Source: Spirochaetaceae bacterium (GTDB lineage: Bacteria > Spirochaetota > Spirochaetia > Treponematales > Treponemataceae). From it: DNA of 64,000 bases. A program made the translations under genes and the position numbers. The notes under the pieces were generated by a model that did not search any database, was not told where the DNA came from, and worked only from the letters and a program-made list of their open reading frames with translations. The stretch lies in assembly GCA_017416145.1 (NCBI GenBank), contig JAFQDD010000016.1, positions 124,001 to 188,000 on the forward strand, read 5' to 3'. Of this stretch, positions 9,549 to 17,791 are shown one piece after another (positions within the stretch are counted from its first letter, which is position 1; each line of letters starts with the position of its first letter).

Positions 9549-10427
9549 TTAAAAATAGCAAATACAAAATTTAGAATCTGGTTCAAAACCTGCTTTGATA
9601 TAGGCTTTTTTCGCAGGTTCATTGGAATCTTTTACAAAAAGTGCAACAGATTTTTTGCTTTCACTCATAAATTTTGAAATATGGTTCACCAAAAAACAAG
9701 CCAATCCCAAATTTCGATATTTTGTACTGGTGAATACGCCACCGATTTGTACCCAATTTAATCCAATAGCATTTGTTCCAGCTTTTGCCACAAACTGATT
9801 TTGGGATTTTGAAAAAATACCAAAAATATGTTGAATCCCAAGATTGTGTCGCAAATTCAATCTGCAATTATCAAGATTAAAATCTTCTCCTGGAGGTAAA
9901 ACTTCCACCAATTCATAGGCAACTTGCAAAGTAAATAGAGCATCCAAATCGTTTTTTGTGCATTTTTTTAGGGAAAAATCTTTTGGAAGTTTAAAAAAAG
10001 CTTTATCATTGGGTTCTTTGAAAATCATCAATGTATAAGGAATCTGGATTTTTGGACTTTTTTCAGTTTTTATAATATTCGTTAGAAAATCAGTTCCGTC
10101 AAAATCTCCAATTATCGAATAAATATTATATTCTCCCAAAATTAAATAAATCACTCGTCGTAATTCTTCAAAAAAAGGATTTTCAGGATTGAGAAATTCT
10201 TTTGTAAAATGATGTAAAACTACTCCGCCTTCTGAAATCGTCAACACGCCAAATATTTCATTTTTTGAAAAAAAAGCATAACCTTTTATGTAACTTGGTA
10301 AGATTTCAATATCACCATTTTTTATAAATCTGCTCATTAGTGTGATACAAGTTTTTTCGTCTTTTTTTAGAAAATCCACAACATTTTCTAGATTTATTTT
10401 GGTGATTGGCTGAATGTCTATTTTCAT
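9549..10427 (-). CDS. GNAT family N-acetyltransferase
   Basis: The 292-residue product carries a C-terminal GNAT domain. The acetyl-CoA pyrophosphate loop is in the region YRNLGLACFLVNHIS, followed by LFVKDSNEPAKKAYIKAGF, the usual beta-bulge and C-terminal helix pattern. The N-terminal half is less conserved and may be a degenerate second GNAT fold. Substrate is not predictable. The start is ATG at 10427, five bases after the stop of the GH3 gene, so the two are almost certainly co-transcribed. Confidence 0.82.
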   Translation of the reverse strand: MKIDIQPITKINLENVVDFLKKDEKTCITLMSRFIKNGDIEILPSYIKGYAFFSKNEIFGVLTISEGGVVLHHFTKEFLNPENPFFEELRRVIYLILGEYNIYSIIGDFDGTDFLTNIIKTEKSPKIQIPYTLMIFKEPNDKAFFKLPKDFSLKKCTKNDLDALFTLQVAYELVEVLPPGEDFNLDNCRLNLRHNLGIQHIFGIFSKSQNQFVAKAGTNAIGLNWVQIGGVFTSTKYRNLGLACFLVNHISKFMSESKKSVALFVKDSNEPAKKAYIKAGFEPDSKFCICYF

Positions 10428-10432
10428 AAAAA

Positions 10433-12163
10433 CTAATCTTCTTTTTTTGGTAATGTAATTGGAAGATTTCCAGAAATATCAATTTCTCCAGCCAAAGCAG
10501 CGGCTACAGCTTGAAATGAAAAATCAGAATAACTGTAAGCAAGTAAAATTGTGTCTGCAAAATCTAAATCAATTACGTAATTTGGTGATAAAATTGATAT
10601 TATAATTACTTTACATCCAGAATCTTTTAATGATTTCGCAAGTCTAGCACTTCCTGGATCTGAAACACAAAAAATTACTGTATCAAATTTTCTAGCATAA
10701 TATGGTAACTCAGAAAGATATTTTGAAAGGTTTTCATTATCCATATTGTATTTGTAAGAATAAATATCAGCGTTTGGATACCGTTTTACCAATTCATCTC
10801 CGTAAGCGAAAAATTGACCGCATAACAAGACTTTTTCCTTGGAAGCCATCTCTGATGTATAAGGGAAAGTTCCTGTTTTCAAAGCACTTATGGAACGACA
10901 AGCTTGTTGAAAGAAAAAATCTTCAGAGCCTGGAGCTGGAATACTGGCATCAACTTTTGAAACATCTGGATAAAGAGGAACGGGGTTTTCGCCTTTGAAA
11001 TAGTCCAATTTTGATTTTATTACTCTGTGAGCAGCAGTTGTAACTTGTTTTTTGAATGATTCATCTGTAGACATTAACTGTAAATTGTTTCGCCAAAGAG
11101 CTTCGTTAAGTCCTGCCGTTGAAGAGGAAATTACAATATCGTTTCCAGCTTCTATTGCTAGACGAACAACATTGGAAACAACTCCTGCATATTGCCAAGC
11201 ACCTTGCATCATTATGTCATCGGTAATAACTAGTCCTTCATAGCCAAGTTTATTTCGCAAAATGCCTGTTACAAAGCTTTTTGAAAGGGAGGCTGGTTCT
11301 CCATTTGGAACAATTTTTGGAAAACTGATATGCCCTGTCATAATAGCAGGAACGCCAGATTCAATTAAAGACATAAAGGGAACAAGTTCTCTTGAAAATA
11401 GAGTTTCTTCATCAATATCTATAATTGGTAAAGCACCGTGGGAATCTACGTCTGTATCTCCATGGCCTGGAAAGTGTTTTGCTGTGGCGATAATACCAGC
11501 ATCCGCATGACCTTTTGCCCAAGAAGCACCTAAAATTCCTGTGTATTCTGGGTTTTCTCCAAAGGAGCGGGGACCGATTACAGTAGACTCAATTGTACTG
11601 TAAATGTCGATTGTTGGGGCAAAGTTCATATTTATGCCAAGAGCTCGTAACTCAAGTCCAATATAATATCCTGTGTAATATGCGTCTTGTGGGTAGCCCC
11701 CAGAACCAATTGCAAGATTTCCGGGAGTATCGCTAGTATCTCCTTTTACGTGACGAACAGAGCCCCCTTCTTGGTCAGTTGCCACATAAAGCGGGATTTT
11801 GAATCTGCAAGTCTGAGCTTTTTTTTGCAACTCCGTGATAGATTTCGCCACAAGATAAATATCATCAGTATTCCACCCAAAAACCTTTACGCTACCCAAA
11901 GCTCTGTCTTCCACCCAAGCGTTTAACAAAGGCGTTGGCTCTGCTCCAGACCAACCAAACATCAAAATCTGTGCAAGAAGTTCCTCATTGGTCATTCTTT
12001 GGGTGATAATTTCCGCCAAAACATCATTTGGATAATCGCTCCAGAAATCGATATTTTCTGGATAATCAGCCTGATTTATTTTTTCTTCGGAAAATACAGG
12101 GCAAAATCCAAGAATTAACAAAAAAAAGCACAGAGAAAAACGTAAAATATACTGACGATTCAT
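10433..12163 (-). CDS. Glycoside hydrolase family 3 beta-N-acetylhexosaminidase (NagZ-like), secreted
   Basis: This 576-residue GH3 protein has a signal peptide (residues 1-25) followed by the TIM-barrel domain and a C-terminal alpha/beta domain. Family hallmarks are DQEGG at 130-134, the catalytic loop KHFPGHG at 229-235 with the following Asp/His (SH at 241-242), and the nucleophile segment VITDDIMM at about 313-319. It is expected to remove beta-linked N-acetylglucosamine from peptidoglycan or glycan fragments outside the cytoplasm. The extra C-terminal domain makes it longer than cytosolic Proteobacterial NagZ. The start lies one base after the trxB stop. Confidence 0.92.
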   Translation of the reverse strand: MNRQYILRFSLCFFLLILGFCPVFSEEKINQADYPENIDFWSDYPNDVLAEIITQRMTNEELLAQILMFGWSGAEPTPLLNAWVEDRALGSVKVFGWNTDDIYLVAKSITELQKKAQTCRFKIPLYVATDQEGGSVRHVKGDTSDTPGNLAIGSGGYPQDAYYTGYYIGLELRALGINMNFAPTIDIYSTIESTVIGPRSFGENPEYTGILGASWAKGHADAGIIATAKHFPGHGDTDVDSHGALPIIDIDEETLFSRELVPFMSLIESGVPAIMTGHISFPKIVPNGEPASLSKSFVTGILRNKLGYEGLVITDDIMMQGAWQYAGVVSNVVRLAIEAGNDIVISSSTAGLNEALWRNNLQLMSTDESFKKQVTTAAHRVIKSKLDYFKGENPVPLYPDVSKVDASIPAPGSEDFFFQQACRSISALKTGTFPYTSEMASKEKVLLCGQFFAYGDELVKRYPNADIYSYKYNMDNENLSKYLSELPYYARKFDTVIFCVSDPGSARLAKSLKDSGCKVIIISILSPNYVIDLDFADTILLAYSYSDFSFQAVAAALAGEIDISGNLPITLPKKED

Positions 12164-12164
12164 G

Positions 12165-13094
12165 TTATTTGTAAACCTCGTTTTTTAACTCACGGATATA
12201 TAATCCCGCAGAAAAAGCCGCAGTTGCTCCGTCTGAAGTAGCTGTTACAACTTGGCGGAAAGGTTTTGAGCGAATATCTCCAACACAATACATTCCCTTT
12301 ATAGCTGTTTCCATAGATTCATTGGTTTTGATGTAACCACCTTCATCCTTTGGTAACATTTCCACTAAATCAGTTTGAGGAATCATTCCCACAAAAATGA
12401 AAACTCCATCAGCTCCCAGAGAAGATATTTCACCTGTTGTTGTGTTTTCCAAAACTACTTCTTCGACTTTATATTTACCTTTTATTTCTTTTACAACTGT
12501 GTTAAAAATTACTTTAATTTTTGGATTGTTCAAAACCTTTTCTGCAACTGCTTTTTGAGCTCGTAAAGTTCCTTTTCTGTGAATCAAAGTTACTTCACTT
12601 GCCAAAGTTGCAAGATAAGTGGCTTCATCACAAGCTGAATCACCACCTCCTACCACAACAACCTTACGATTTTTGAAAAATGGACCGTCACAAGTTGCAC
12701 AATAAGAAACTCCCATTCCAGAAAGTTCTTTTTCTCCAGGAATTCCAAGTTTTCTGTGGGCAGCTCCTGTAGCAATTACCAAAGTAAAACTCTTTAGCTC
12801 ACCTTTATCAGTTTTCACAATAAATTGATTTTTTATCTTGTCAATAGAAGAAACTGTACCTTGTAAAAATTCTGCACCAAAAGCTTTTGCCTGTTCAACC
12901 ATTGTATTTATAAAATCGCTGCCTTTTACAGCTGGAAACACTCCAGGATAATTTTCAAAATCATTTATATTTAAAACTTGTCCACCAACTGAACCATTTT
13001 CAATAACTAAAGTTTTTAAGTTTGCTCTAGCACCATATTGTGCTGCTGAAAGTCCTGCAGGACCTGAACCAATAATAATTAAATCGTAATCCAT
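12165..13094 (-). CDS. trxB: Thioredoxin reductase
   Basis: This 309-residue FAD/NADPH flavoprotein reduces thioredoxin. The FAD motif GSGPAG is at 9-14, the redox pair CATC at 132-135, and the NADPH motif GGGDSA follows. I start at the ATG at 13094, giving MDYDLIIIG. An upstream in-frame ATG at 13118 would add eight residues not seen in the family. There is no Shine-Dalgarno. A TATATT box ends seven bases before the ATG, suggesting a leaderless message. It is the first gene of the operon with the GH3, GNAT and deacetylase genes. Confidence 0.95.
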   Translation of the reverse strand: MDYDLIIIGSGPAGLSAAQYGARANLKTLVIENGSVGGQVLNINDFENYPGVFPAVKGSDFINTMVEQAKAFGAEFLQGTVSSIDKIKNQFIVKTDKGELKSFTLVIATGAAHRKLGIPGEKELSGMGVSYCATCDGPFFKNRKVVVVGGGDSACDEATYLATLASEVTLIHRKGTLRAQKAVAEKVLNNPKIKVIFNTVVKEIKGKYKVEEVVLENTTTGEISSLGADGVFIFVGMIPQTDLVEMLPKDEGGYIKTNESMETAIKGMYCVGDIRSKPFRQVVTATSDGATAAFSAGLYIRELKNEVYK

Positions 13095-13226
13095 AAATAA
13101 AAATATACAACAATTCAACTTTTAAGAATAGACATATTATCCACATTTTCAAAAAAAACAATAAATAAACACTAGACAAAATATTTGATATTTGATATAT
13201 TTATGAAACTTAAGTTTAAGAACTTT

Positions 13227-13298
13227 GGAGCCATACCCAAGCGGTAAGGGAGCGGTCTGCAAAACCGTTATGCATCAGTTCGATTCTGATTGGCTCCT
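13227..13298 (+). tRNA. tRNA-Cys (GCA anticodon)
   Basis: The cloverleaf folds by eye. The acceptor stem is GGAGCCA/TGGCTCC, the D stem CCC/GGG, the anticodon stem GCGGT/ACCGT with loop CTGCAAA (anticodon GCA), the T stem ATCAG/CTGAT with loop TTCGATT, and the discriminator T. Length is 72 nt. CCA is not encoded in register (TTCCA follows the stem), so CCA would be added afterwards. A terminator follows directly. Confidence 0.96.
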
Positions 13299-13304
13299 TC
13301 CAAG

Positions 13305-13334
13305 ATCCTAGCGTTTTTGCTAGGATTTTTTTTA
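13305..13334 (+). terminator. Terminator of tRNA-Cys
   Basis: An 8-bp perfect stem (ATCCTAGC / GCTAGGAT) with a six-base loop is followed by eight T. It starts six bases after the tRNA discriminator. Confidence 0.92.
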
Positions 13335-13371
13335 CAGCCTGTATTGCAAAGCAGCAGGTTGATTACATATA

Positions 13372-13400
13372 GGCGACCAAAATTGGTCGCCATTTTTTTT
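13372..13400 (+). terminator. Second terminator-like hairpin, short dyad with T-run
   Basis: GGCGACCAA/TTGGTCGCC is a perfect 9-bp dyad around AA at 13372-13391, followed by eight T on the plus strand. It sits 40 bases after the tRNA terminator and about 50 bases before the end of the convergent kinase gene. It may back up the tRNA terminator or protect against converging transcription. No gene lies between the two hairpins. Confidence 0.75.
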
Positions 13401-13449
13401 AATTTTTGAAAATTTCCTAATTTTGCTGGTTTTATATCACTTTACGAAA

Positions 13450-15714
13450 TCAGTTGTTAGAAATGAAATACCCCCCCCCAACAATCTGCGTAAAACCATC
13501 TCCATTCTTTTTGCTCAAAACTTGATTTGTAACATAAGCTAATTGACTTGGATCAATTGGCTTTCCAATGTGAGCATTCATTCCAGCTTTTCTACATTTT
13601 TCCACATCTTCATCAAAAACATTTGCAGTCATAGCGATAATCGGAATTATATGGCCTTCTTCTTTTTCACCATTTCTCAAAGCTTCTGTAGTTTCATATC
13701 CGTTTAACTCTGGCATTTGAATATCCATATAAATCAAATCATAAGTATTCTTTTGAGCTTTGTTAAATTTTTCTAAAGCTATTTTTCCGTTTTCTGCAAA
13801 ATCACAATTAATATTTATGTGTTGGAGCAAAACATTTATAATCTGACGATTTATAGAATTATCCTCAACAACCAAAGCTGTTATTCCACCAAAATCATAA
13901 CCAAATTTATTATCCTCTTTTGAAGAATTTTCTTCCTGAATTTTTTCTTCACTACAAATTGGGAAAAATATTTCTACAACAAATTTTGTTCCCTTATTTT
14001 CCTCGCTTTCCACAAAAATACAACCGCCCATAGCTTCTATTAGATTTTTTGTAATAGCGAGACCTAAGCCAGTACCTTCCACATTTGAAGTTTTTGTATT
14101 ATTTTCCCGAGTAAAAGGTTTAAAAATCGTTTCTAGATTTTCTTTTTTGATTCCAAAACCTGTATCTTCAACAGTGATTTTCAAACTACAAGTTCCAACT
14201 CGAATAGATTTATTTTCTTCGATTGTAAACCAAATTGACCCTAATTCTGGAGTAAACTTTACAGCATTTGACAAAAGATTTATCAAAATACGCTGAACAT
14301 TTAACTTATCACCCACAAGCAAATTATGCTCAATGGAACTTTCTGTGTACAAAGTAATTTTTTTCTTTTTACAATCAGGACGAATAATACTTGTAACATC
14401 ATCTATCAAAATAGCCATATCAAAAGGATCATTTTTGATGAGCATTTTTCCGCTTTCTATTCTAGTCATATCCAAAACATTATTGATAAGCTGCATTAAG
14501 TGATTTGAAGAATTTTTGATAATGCCAAGATAATTCAAAACTTTTGGAGGAATATCTTTTTCTTGCAAAGCAAAATCGCTCATACTGATAATTGCGTTTA
14601 ATGGGGTTCTAATATCATGACTCATATTTGATAGAAAAGAAGTTTTTGCACTATTTGATTGCTCCGCCATGGCCAAAGCAATTTTTAGTTTTTCATTCTG
14701 GGAAACTTCTTTTTGTTCCATAGAGTTTTGTATCATTTTACTTTTGCTTTTGTAAGCCATTAAAAATACTAGCAACATCAAAACACAAATTATCGTTATC
14801 AAAATTCCACTAACACGGGTCAAATATCTAGAAAAATCATAATGATTTCTGCTTACAACTTCCTCTGGCACCATAAAAAGCAAGTGACAACGAGTTGGCT
14901 CATATTTTTCCCGTGGCTCAATTGGATAGCAAACAAAATAATGATTTTCATTTGTGTGATAGTTTTCCATTATTCCCATAAATATTTTGCTTTCTTGCAA
15001 AGACTGACTTATGGAAATACTTTCTTTGTTTACATTGATAACATCACACTCTTTTAAATAAGAAAAAAGATTTCCAGGCAAATTAAAATTCTCATTATAC
15101 GCCTCCGCAATTTTTGAACCATTATTGTCGATTAAACACATATATCCTTGGGAATCAAATTGCTTACTATCATCAAAAAGCAACACACTATTTATATCAA
15201 TTGATGTAGAAACGCCAACTAATTTTGAACCATTTATCAAAATCTTTGAATCTACATATTGTAAATAATCCAAAACAATTCCATCTTGGGAATAAACTTT
15301 TTTCAAATCTTTCAAAGCACCCAAATAATTTTTCAATTTTCCGCGAGAAACCACTTCTCCCATTTCGTTGTACATCATTCCATTTTCAGTACACAAAGTG
15401 ATTCGTAAAATATTCCAATCATATTTCTTGTCATGTAAAAAAGTTTTTAGTTTTACAAAGTCAGTTCCAGTATAGCTTTCACAAAAAATAGAAATTGCTT
15501 CCACAGTTTGCCAATTTCGGTAAAAATTCATACGTGTATTTTCAGCAGCTGTGGTTACATAATCTTCGATATGAGCAAAAGCCTCTTGATTTTGGCGAGT
15601 TTGAAAAATATTTTGCAATCGATTAAAAAAATAAGTAGAAGTCCCGATGGCAAAGATAAAAATTAAAACAAAACAGGGAATGATTATTTTTCTAGAGCTA
15701 TATTTGTTTTTCAT
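13450..15714 (-). CDS. Hybrid sensor histidine kinase/response regulator
   Basis: This 754-residue membrane kinase has transmembrane helices at about 9-29 and 302-321 enclosing a Cache-like extracytoplasmic sensor. Then come a HisKA dimerisation domain with phospho-acceptor His366 (SNMSHDIRTPLNA), a HATPase domain with DTGFGIKK and GTGLGLAI boxes, and a C-terminal receiver with the acceptor Asp in IYMDIQMPE. No output domain or partner regulator is adjacent. AAGGA lies upstream of the ATG at a long spacing. Near the C-terminus the coding strand has a run of nine G (13471-13479 as C), encoding Gly-Gly-Gly. Slippage there would change only the last ten or so residues. Confidence 0.93.
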   Translation of the reverse strand: MKNKYSSRKIIIPCFVLIFIFAIGTSTYFFNRLQNIFQTRQNQEAFAHIEDYVTTAAENTRMNFYRNWQTVEAISIFCESYTGTDFVKLKTFLHDKKYDWNILRITLCTENGMMYNEMGEVVSRGKLKNYLGALKDLKKVYSQDGIVLDYLQYVDSKILINGSKLVGVSTSIDINSVLLFDDSKQFDSQGYMCLIDNNGSKIAEAYNENFNLPGNLFSYLKECDVINVNKESISISQSLQESKIFMGIMENYHTNENHYFVCYPIEPREKYEPTRCHLLFMVPEEVVSRNHYDFSRYLTRVSGILITIICVLMLLVFLMAYKSKSKMIQNSMEQKEVSQNEKLKIALAMAEQSNSAKTSFLSNMSHDIRTPLNAIISMSDFALQEKDIPPKVLNYLGIIKNSSNHLMQLINNVLDMTRIESGKMLIKNDPFDMAILIDDVTSIIRPDCKKKKITLYTESSIEHNLLVGDKLNVQRILINLLSNAVKFTPELGSIWFTIEENKSIRVGTCSLKITVEDTGFGIKKENLETIFKPFTRENNTKTSNVEGTGLGLAITKNLIEAMGGCIFVESEENKGTKFVVEIFFPICSEEKIQEENSSKEDNKFGYDFGGITALVVEDNSINRQIINVLLQHININCDFAENGKIALEKFNKAQKNTYDLIYMDIQMPELNGYETTEALRNGEKEEGHIIPIIAMTANVFDEDVEKCRKAGMNAHIGKPIDPSQLAYVTNQVLSKKNGDGFTQIVGGGYFISNN

Positions 15715-15791
15715 ATGCCAAAATCCTTAAAATGTATTCTTAACAATATTAGAATATTATAATACCTGTAGTTCTTGCCGTCAAATAATGT

Positions 15792-15797
15792 TATAAT
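15792..15797 (+). promoter_or_regulatory. -10 box of rsuA, apparently leaderless
   Basis: A perfect TATAAT ends six bases before the ATG at 15804, and no Shine-Dalgarno is present. Initiation would therefore fall on or next to the start codon. The -35 is not clear. Confidence 0.6.
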
Positions 15798-15803
15798 ATT
15801 TTT

Positions 15804-16553
15804 ATGAAAACAGAACGAATTGATAAGGTACTTGCAAAACACGGATTTGGAACTCGAAAAGAAGTAAAAAAACTCCTTCATACAGGTTTGGTTTTAGTAA
15901 ATGATAATGTCGTTACTTCTCAGGATTTTAAAATTGATTTGGAAAAAGACTCTCTTGTTGTGGATAATGAAAAAATCAATTTGAGAACAAATCTTTATAT
16001 TATGATGAATAAATGCCAAAATGTAGTTTGTTCATCAAAAGATGGACTACACAAAACTGTATTTGATTTACTTGATGAAGAAGATAATCACAGTTTTATG
16101 GGCGGAGATTTGCACTGTACAGGCCGCTTAGATATTGATACAGAAGGATTACTGATTTTAACAACAGATGGGGCTTTGACCCACAAGCTAATTTCTCCAA
16201 AATCTGAAATCACAAAAAAATACGCTGTGACTTTGCGAGAACCAGTTTCTCCTGAAACTCAAAAACAATACATAATAAACTGCGAAACTGGTTTTCAGAT
16301 TCCACCAGAAGGCAAAGAAGCAGCTTTTACATCTCTTCCAGCAAAACTTGAGTTTTTTTCGGAAACCACTTGCAATTTAACTATCACCGAAGGAAAATAT
16401 CATCAAGTCAAAAGAATGTTCCAAGCTCTCGGAAATGAAGTAATTTTCTTAAAACGTATTAGTATAGGAAATCTTAATTTGGATGAAAACTTACAACCTG
16501 GAGAATATAGAGAACTTTCAAATGAGGAAATAAACAAAATATTTTCCCTATAA
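15804..16553 (+). CDS. rsuA: 16S rRNA pseudouridine-516 synthase family protein (RsuA)
   Basis: This 249-residue protein has an N-terminal S4 RNA-binding domain (about 1-60) and the RsuA/RluB/E/F catalytic domain. The catalytic motif GRLDIDTEGLL is at 107-117 with Asp110 as the nucleophile. LTITEGKYHQVKRMF near residue 200 is the conserved late motif. It isomerises uridine in rRNA. Substrate site 516 is inferred from subfamily resemblance, and an RluE/F-like role cannot be excluded. The gene diverges from the hybrid kinase. Confidence 0.87.
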   Translation: MKTERIDKVLAKHGFGTRKEVKKLLHTGLVLVNDNVVTSQDFKIDLEKDSLVVDNEKINLRTNLYIMMNKCQNVVCSSKDGLHKTVFDLLDEEDNHSFMGGDLHCTGRLDIDTEGLLILTTDGALTHKLISPKSEITKKYAVTLREPVSPETQKQYIINCETGFQIPPEGKEAAFTSLPAKLEFFSETTCNLTITEGKYHQVKRMFQALGNEVIFLKRISIGNLNLDENLQPGEYRELSNEEINKIFSL

Positions 16554-16603
16554 ATAGAAAATTACTCTTGCTGGATTTATTTTCTAGTTTTATAATTTTT
16601 GTA

Positions 16604-17614
16604 ATGAATGTTTTATTAGCTGATGACGACAACGCAATGCGTTTATATTTTACAAAATTTCTAGAAAAACGTGGTTTCACAGTTACACCTTGTTCAAATG
16701 GAAAAGATGCTTGGGAAGAATTTCAAAAATCACCTTTTAATCTAGTTTTGCTTGACTGGAATATGCCTCAAATGACAGGGGCTGAACTTTGCGAACGAAT
16801 AAAGCAAAATCAAAAAGATTCTTACACCTATGTAATTTTGATAACTTCCCGTTCTGATGCAGAGGATATTATACAAGGTTTGGAAAGCGGAGCTGATGAC
16901 TACATTACAAAACCTGTTGTTGCAGCAGAGTTAAACGCTCGAATAACTTCCGCTTTGCGTGTTTTGGATTTTGAAGAAAAACTAAAAAACAAAGAAAAAG
17001 AAGTTAGATTAAATTGTTACAAAACTCTGACTCAACTTGCAGAAACTAGGGATCACGAATCCGAAGGTCATATGACAAGAGTTGGTCAATTCTGTGCAAT
17101 GATTGCAAAGAAAATGGGCTATGATGAGAAGTTTTGCCAAGATTTAGAAGTTTTTGCTCCCATGCACGATATTGGAAAAGTTGGGATTCCAGACGGAATT
17201 TTACACGTACCAAGAGAATTGTGTAGCGAAGAGTTTCAAGTTATTAAAATGCACACCCAAATTGGTTGGCAAATCCTCAAAGACAAAGAGGTTTTTGAAT
17301 TGGCAGCAGAAATTGCATACACTCACCACGAACACTGGGATGGAAACGGATACCCTCGCCATCTAAAAGGTGAAGCAATTCCAATTGCAGGTAGAATTTG
17401 TGCTGTGGCGGATTGTTATGATTCTCTACGTTCAGTGCGCTCATATAGGTCAAAAGCCTCTCACAACCAAGTTATGAATTGGATAAAATTGTCTTCTGGA
17501 ACTGTATTTGATCCAAAAGTCGTAGAAGCCGCAGTTGCCATTGAAAACGATTTAAAAGAATTATTTGACAAAACATACACTATCGATGTGGAAGATAGTC
17601 CAAATCGTATATAA
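16604..17614 (+). CDS. Response regulator with HD-GYP cyclic-di-GMP phosphodiesterase domain
   Basis: This 336-residue protein has a receiver domain (1-120, acceptor Asp51 in LLDWNMP) joined by a short coiled linker to an HD-GYP domain. The metal-binding HD is in MHDIGKVGIP near 187-188, and the signature HHEHWDGNGYP near 242 is complete, so catalysis is likely. It should hydrolyse cyclic-di-GMP under control of an unlinked kinase. I chose the ATG at 16604 over a TTG at 16568 because the receiver fold starts there. TATAAT at 16591-16596 ends seven bases before the ATG and no ribosome site exists, so the message may be leaderless. Confidence 0.93.
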   Translation: MNVLLADDDNAMRLYFTKFLEKRGFTVTPCSNGKDAWEEFQKSPFNLVLLDWNMPQMTGAELCERIKQNQKDSYTYVILITSRSDAEDIIQGLESGADDYITKPVVAAELNARITSALRVLDFEEKLKNKEKEVRLNCYKTLTQLAETRDHESEGHMTRVGQFCAMIAKKMGYDEKFCQDLEVFAPMHDIGKVGIPDGILHVPRELCSEEFQVIKMHTQIGWQILKDKEVFELAAEIAYTHHEHWDGNGYPRHLKGEAIPIAGRICAVADCYDSLRSVRSYRSKASHNQVMNWIKLSSGTVFDPKVVEAAVAIENDLKELFDKTYTIDVEDSPNRI

Positions 17615-17718
17615 AACCGAAAAAAAGACACTTTTATAAAATTTATTTACTTTAATTATTTAAAGTTATAGGTGATAATAAAGAAGGTTTCATAAATCTT
17701 TACTATTTTCTCCTACAT

Positions 17719-17768
17719 AAGGGACTGTCAAAAAGTTGTTGATTTTACAATTAGGCAGTCCCTTTTTT
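17719..17768 (+). terminator. Terminator after the HD-GYP gene
   Basis: GGGACTG (17721-17727) pairs with CAGTCCC (17756-17762), extended by AA/TT, with a 28-base loop and six T. It lies just upstream of the sensor kinase start at 17792 and separates the two units. Confidence 0.8.
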
Positions 17769-17791
17769 CACAATTTAATACGGAATTATTT

